Shown: positions 60,525 to 64,000 of the stretch, piece by piece
Numbering within the stretch: the stretch's first letter is position 1
Layout of the letters: every line of letters starts with the position of its first letter
Assembly (NCBI GenBank): GCA_012932295.1
Contig: JAAONU010000009.1
Location: 1,872,197 to 1,936,196, forward strand
Direction: 5' to 3'
DNA length: 64,000 nucleotides
Source: Cyclina sinensis
Taxonomy: Eukaryota; Mollusca; Bivalvia; Venerida; Veneridae
The notes under the pieces: model-generated
What the model saw: the letters and a program-made list of their open reading frames with translations, nothing else
What the model was told of the DNA's origin: nothing
The model's database searches: none
Program-made: the position numbers and the translations under genes

Positions 60525-60530
60525 TTTAAT
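60525..60530 (-). terminator. Candidate poly(A) signal of gene F
   Basis: Minus-strand ATTAAA, a common variant, about 20 bases past the TGA stop at 60552-60550. Confidence 0.35.
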
Positions 60531-60549
60531 TATATATTACACCATATAA

Positions 60550-63500
60550 TCACAGTATGACAGAGAAACTGTTTGGATCAAGTTTTCCATTTTTTCCATC
60601 GATATGAACAAGGCTTGGTGCCAACCCGCAGTCCTGGTACGCCATCTATAAAATTGAGAAAAAGAAATAAAAATAACTAGACATAAATATTGCTTTCAAA
60701 TTAAACAGAGACGGTTGAACTTAATCACTTAAAAATATTTAGATTCAAAAATAGAATCAGCCGTTAAATTTGGATTACGTCCATTCGCATTGTCAGTTAC
60801 GAAGAAAGGGGAACATAAGACTTTAATTGGTTCGTTTACCTTAAAACCCCCATTCACACAACCTAAGAAAATTCCTGACAACATCCACTTCTGATCACCA
60901 GTGTTGGTGTTGGCTGCTGCTATCGGCGTGTAGAGCGGGATGTTGTCACAATTAGTCATGACCTACAACAGATCAAGAGCTTCAAGACGCCTTTGCTGAT
61001 CAACATGAACATACAAATGAACTTTCATGTATGTATTTATCCTGTAACGTGATTTTGACAAGAGGAGATGCTGTTTGGCTAACTGGAAAAATAGTTGATA
61101 TTGAGTAAAAATTTAATACACCCCAAAGTACAAAAACAGATGATAATTTGTAAATGACACAAATCAAGGAGAGCACAAGCTATCCCTAATACCTGTATCT
61201 TTTTTATTTTGTTTTATTTATAAAAATATTTATGTACATATCAGTATATATATCAACGTACATTTACGCCTTTCTGCCATGTGTCTGAAGATCCTAGACC
61301 ACAGTTAACGATAACATATGCTTCATGAGAAGTTCTTTGCCCTGTAGAACATTGTCTAGCGCTGGGGTGTTCTTCTGACAAACTGTTCGCGATGTCGGAA
61401 ATGACGTTATATTTTTGGCATTTTGGAATGGCTGAAAAAAATATTGATATATTTACCATTTTCTTCGTTGTTTTCATCACCACAATCATCATCAATCTTG
61501 TATACATACTTAATGAAACAAGAGCTCAACGTTCTGGTCATAACAACTTAAAAATAAGTACAGCAAACCGTATTTTGTTGTTACAATGTTCATGTTATTA
61601 ACATGACAATAAAGGGAAGCTACTCAATAATTAGTATAAGATTCAAGAGAAAATATAACGAGGTTGGAAAGCAATCAACAGTTACCAAAAAAGTAATGCA
61701 AACTACAGTTGAATCTATTGCATCAATGATAAAAAATGCAGTACGCCTTTGCTCACTATTGCAATGCTTAATAATAATAATAATAATAATAACATCGTTA
61801 TATAAAGAAGGTGACATGTTAACGTTATACATGAAACATATATAAACCTTATTTACAATATGGCCTTCTTAAACAATAGATTAAACACAAAAATAAAATA
61901 CATGTAAATTATGCATTTAAGCTTCACACATACACAATACACATCGGCAGACTCTCAAATTATATGCATAATGTAATATCAATTATCAATAGACCTTTCC
62001 CGCTTAAACCTAAACCAATATGTACGGCAAAGTGGACAGAAACTGAAAGTTTCTCAGTTAGAAATTGATCACCCTAAAAGTCATAAGGATCCATTGCATG
62101 GTAATGTACAGGTTCTGAGAACACACAGTTAAAGCTGGGTTATGTATACTAATCCAGAAAGGTCTAAACAAGTTATGATATTGAGATGCACAATAGGTGA
62201 TAAATACTTATTGTAGGATGTACTGGATTCGCTAAATATATACATTCAGCAAAATGTAATAATTTAGTAGTGCACATTCAAAATATATCAGTTAAACATA
62301 CCATTATGAACATGGTAATATCAGACATTTGTCATCTAATATTGTTGACTGCAGTAAATGATGCTTGTATCTGTATTTAAATGAGCTAAGAGTTGGAATC
62401 AAACGAATAGAGGTAGGAACATCATTCCAAATGTAAGCGCTTTTGTACGTAAACGAGTCTTTGTAACAGTTTGCCTTAAATTTTGATATTACAAGATCAT
62501 TTCGAGATGACGACCTGGGTCCAGAATTCAGGTTCTGATAGAATGTTAAAGATTCAGACAGATAACATGGGGCTAGCTCATTCAAATATTTAAATACTAA
62601 TAATGCACTGCGATATTTACATCTCAATATGAAAGGCACCCATTTTAATCACTAAACAGATCTTTGGATGGCGTCATTATTGTTTTCTGCAGTATAATTC
62701 TTGCAGCTCGTTTCTGAATTCTCGCTCGGATATTATGTAAGTAACTTCACGTAGTTACCTAATGGCGAGGTAGCCTTTGGTGTGCTTGTTTGTAGGACAG
62801 TTGAAAGTTTTGTTGAATATGCTGAGTGTGTTGTTGTTGGCGGAACATATGTCGTGGTCATCGGAGGAGCGTCCGTCACATGTGGTATGGGTTGCACTTG
62901 ACCTACTCAAATAATATAACGCCCGTGTAAACAAAGTAAGCATTTATTTATATGACCTCTGCGAACGTACAATCTTCACCTCGTCTCACCGTATCTCTTT
63001 TTATAGCAACAAACAAACATCCGTTGTGCATTTACTATTACGACATGATTTCTCTTGTCGCAAAACCAAAACTGATGTTTGTGTAACATGATGATGGATA
63101 AAATTTTATCAAATGATTTGATATAGGCTCATGTATATGTCCGGGGTTAGCAATATTGGTAGGCCAAAGACCAAGCGCCAATGAGACAGTTCGAGTACAC
63201 ATGAAATCACTAATTTTAATGACATTTAAAGAAAAAAGCTTTTTGGTAAGCAGAAAGAATGATTTGCTTAAATACAAACTACTAATTGTTATTAAATAAA
63301 TAACTGTATTACTCCTTCTAGGTATGATAATCTTTGATATGCTGGGGAAGCTTGAATCTTCAATGAAAAACAATGCTTCAGTCAATTACACTGAATTTTT
63401 TTTTCAGTGGCGTTAAACTATTTTTAAAAGTAACTAAAGAATATCTACATTCTTCAAGTCAATTTCTTTTCAATCTTAAGTCAGGGCGTCCTGAAATCTT

Positions 63501-63988
63501 TAAACTGTTTTATACTTACACACCTGTGTGGCAAGTGCAGAGGTTTTCCTTTCCATGTGAGAACGTTGCTGCAGAAATATTTTAAAAAAAAACAAGGTAA
63601 AAATCAGGGTGATGCGTATCTTGAACTGTTACAGTTACAGTACCAGAAAATCCAAGCTAAGCTAAAAGATGATTAATAGTTTTTGATTAAGGGAAAAAAC
63701 GTTTGAATAAAAATATGACACGTTACAATAAGAGGAACCTTATGGATGATTGAATAATACCAAGTGTTAGATGTTAGACTTTTTGACGTTATTTTGAAAA
63801 CCTTCTTATCGAGATATTTTGCTGCATGTTTTCTATATTCTTTTTTTTTATTTTCGTAACTAAGAATTGGGCGACAAATGTGAAATAAACTTAAAAGAAA
63901 TGAAATATTTACTTACAGCCTAAATGTAATACTAGGCTCTCCTGCGGATCACCAATTGAAAAGTGCGTGTCCCTTAAATGCTTCCAAA
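60550..63988 (-). CDS. Gene F: paralog of gene E, 5' end outside window
   Basis: Minus-strand exons, 5' to 3': 63988-63917 (WKHLRDTHFSIGDPQ), 63568-63524 (TFSHGKENLCTCHTG), 62902-62759 (47 residues rich in Thr, Pro and Ser, mucin-like), 61431-61262, 60962-60840 and 60645-60550 (stop TGA). Exon order, phases and motifs equal gene E. The 129-residue C-terminal domain (IPKCQKY, SHEAYVIVNC, DTWQKGVNV, NIPLYTPIAA, SGIFLGC, AYQDCG) is identical in length although one internal exon is nine bases longer and the last nine shorter. The Thr/Pro exon is more strongly mucin-like than in E and differs in sequence. More cysteine exons are expected above 64000. A CR1-like LINE fragment is inserted in the intron between 61431 and 62759. 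Probably secreted or surface protein; function unknown. Confidence 0.65.
61769..61793. repeat. (AAT)n microsatellite
   Basis: Eight AAT units in an intron of gene F. Confidence 0.9.
62304..62740 (-). mobile_element. CR1-like LINE 3' fragment (minus)
   Basis: The minus strand reads IQKRAARIILQ near 62715, then after a frameshift KWVPFILRCKYRSALLVFKY, LNELAPCYLSE, RSSSRNDLVISKF, SFTYKSAYIWNDVPTSIR and FKYRYKHHLL. This is the C-terminal end of reverse transcriptases of the CR1/L2 type. The frame is open from 62639 to 62304, so the insertion is not very old. It lies in a gene F intron in the same orientation as the gene. Confidence 0.8.
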
Positions 63989-64000
63989 CTAAAAGAAATG

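Overview
This window looks like intron-rich nuclear DNA of a marine mollusc, most likely a bivalve. It is AT-rich, has GT/AG-spliced genes with many short phase-1 exons, and is loaded with dispersed repeats typical of bivalve genomes: tRNA-headed SINEs, elements with tandem-repeat cores ending in GACG runs, LINE scraps and many minisatellites. Species cannot be read from the sequence. No rRNA, functional tRNA, CRISPR or bacterial-type operon is visible.

About 6-35 kb, plus strand: a tandem family of cysteine-rich phagocytic-receptor-like genes of the MEGF10/Draper/CED-1/SCARF type. Two copies look intact: gene B (12505 to about 22337) and gene C (27219-34671). Both have a signal-peptide exon, one large EGF-like exon, a transmembrane exon, a cytoplasmic exon and a tiny last exon, with matching intron phases. 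Two are pseudogenes (6059-7189 and about 9634-10790). A tail-like orphan reading frame sits at 23690. In gene C and in the first pseudogene the last two exons together encode a canonical ITAM (YxxL-x10-YxxL), which suggests tyrosine-kinase-coupled recognition or engulfment signalling.

About 36.8-46 kb: a plus-strand secreted lectin (36798-41846) joins a PAN/apple-like domain to a C-type lectin domain with a QPD sugar-specificity motif. A minus-strand gene (46032 to 42853) encodes a 74-residue secreted cysteine-rich peptide in three exons.

About 47-64 kb, minus strand: two paralogous genes, E (47149 to at least 51660, probably further upstream) and F (60550 to 63988, running off the window). 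They carry short symmetric phase-1 cysteine-containing exons, a Thr/Ser-rich linker exon, and a conserved 129-residue C-terminal domain that I cannot assign to a named family. This pair is the best candidate for something undescribed.

Repeats fill most introns. They include several tandem-core elements, one carrying four perfect AGGTCAnnnTGACCT palindromes; terminal-inverted-repeat elements at 9027, 17308, 20190, 32413 and 35698; three SINE families; LINE remnants at 7976, 24769 and 62304; and minisatellites of 54, 54/27, 55, about 47 and about 42 bp. Several of these periods are multiples of three, so they create long but meaningless reading frames.
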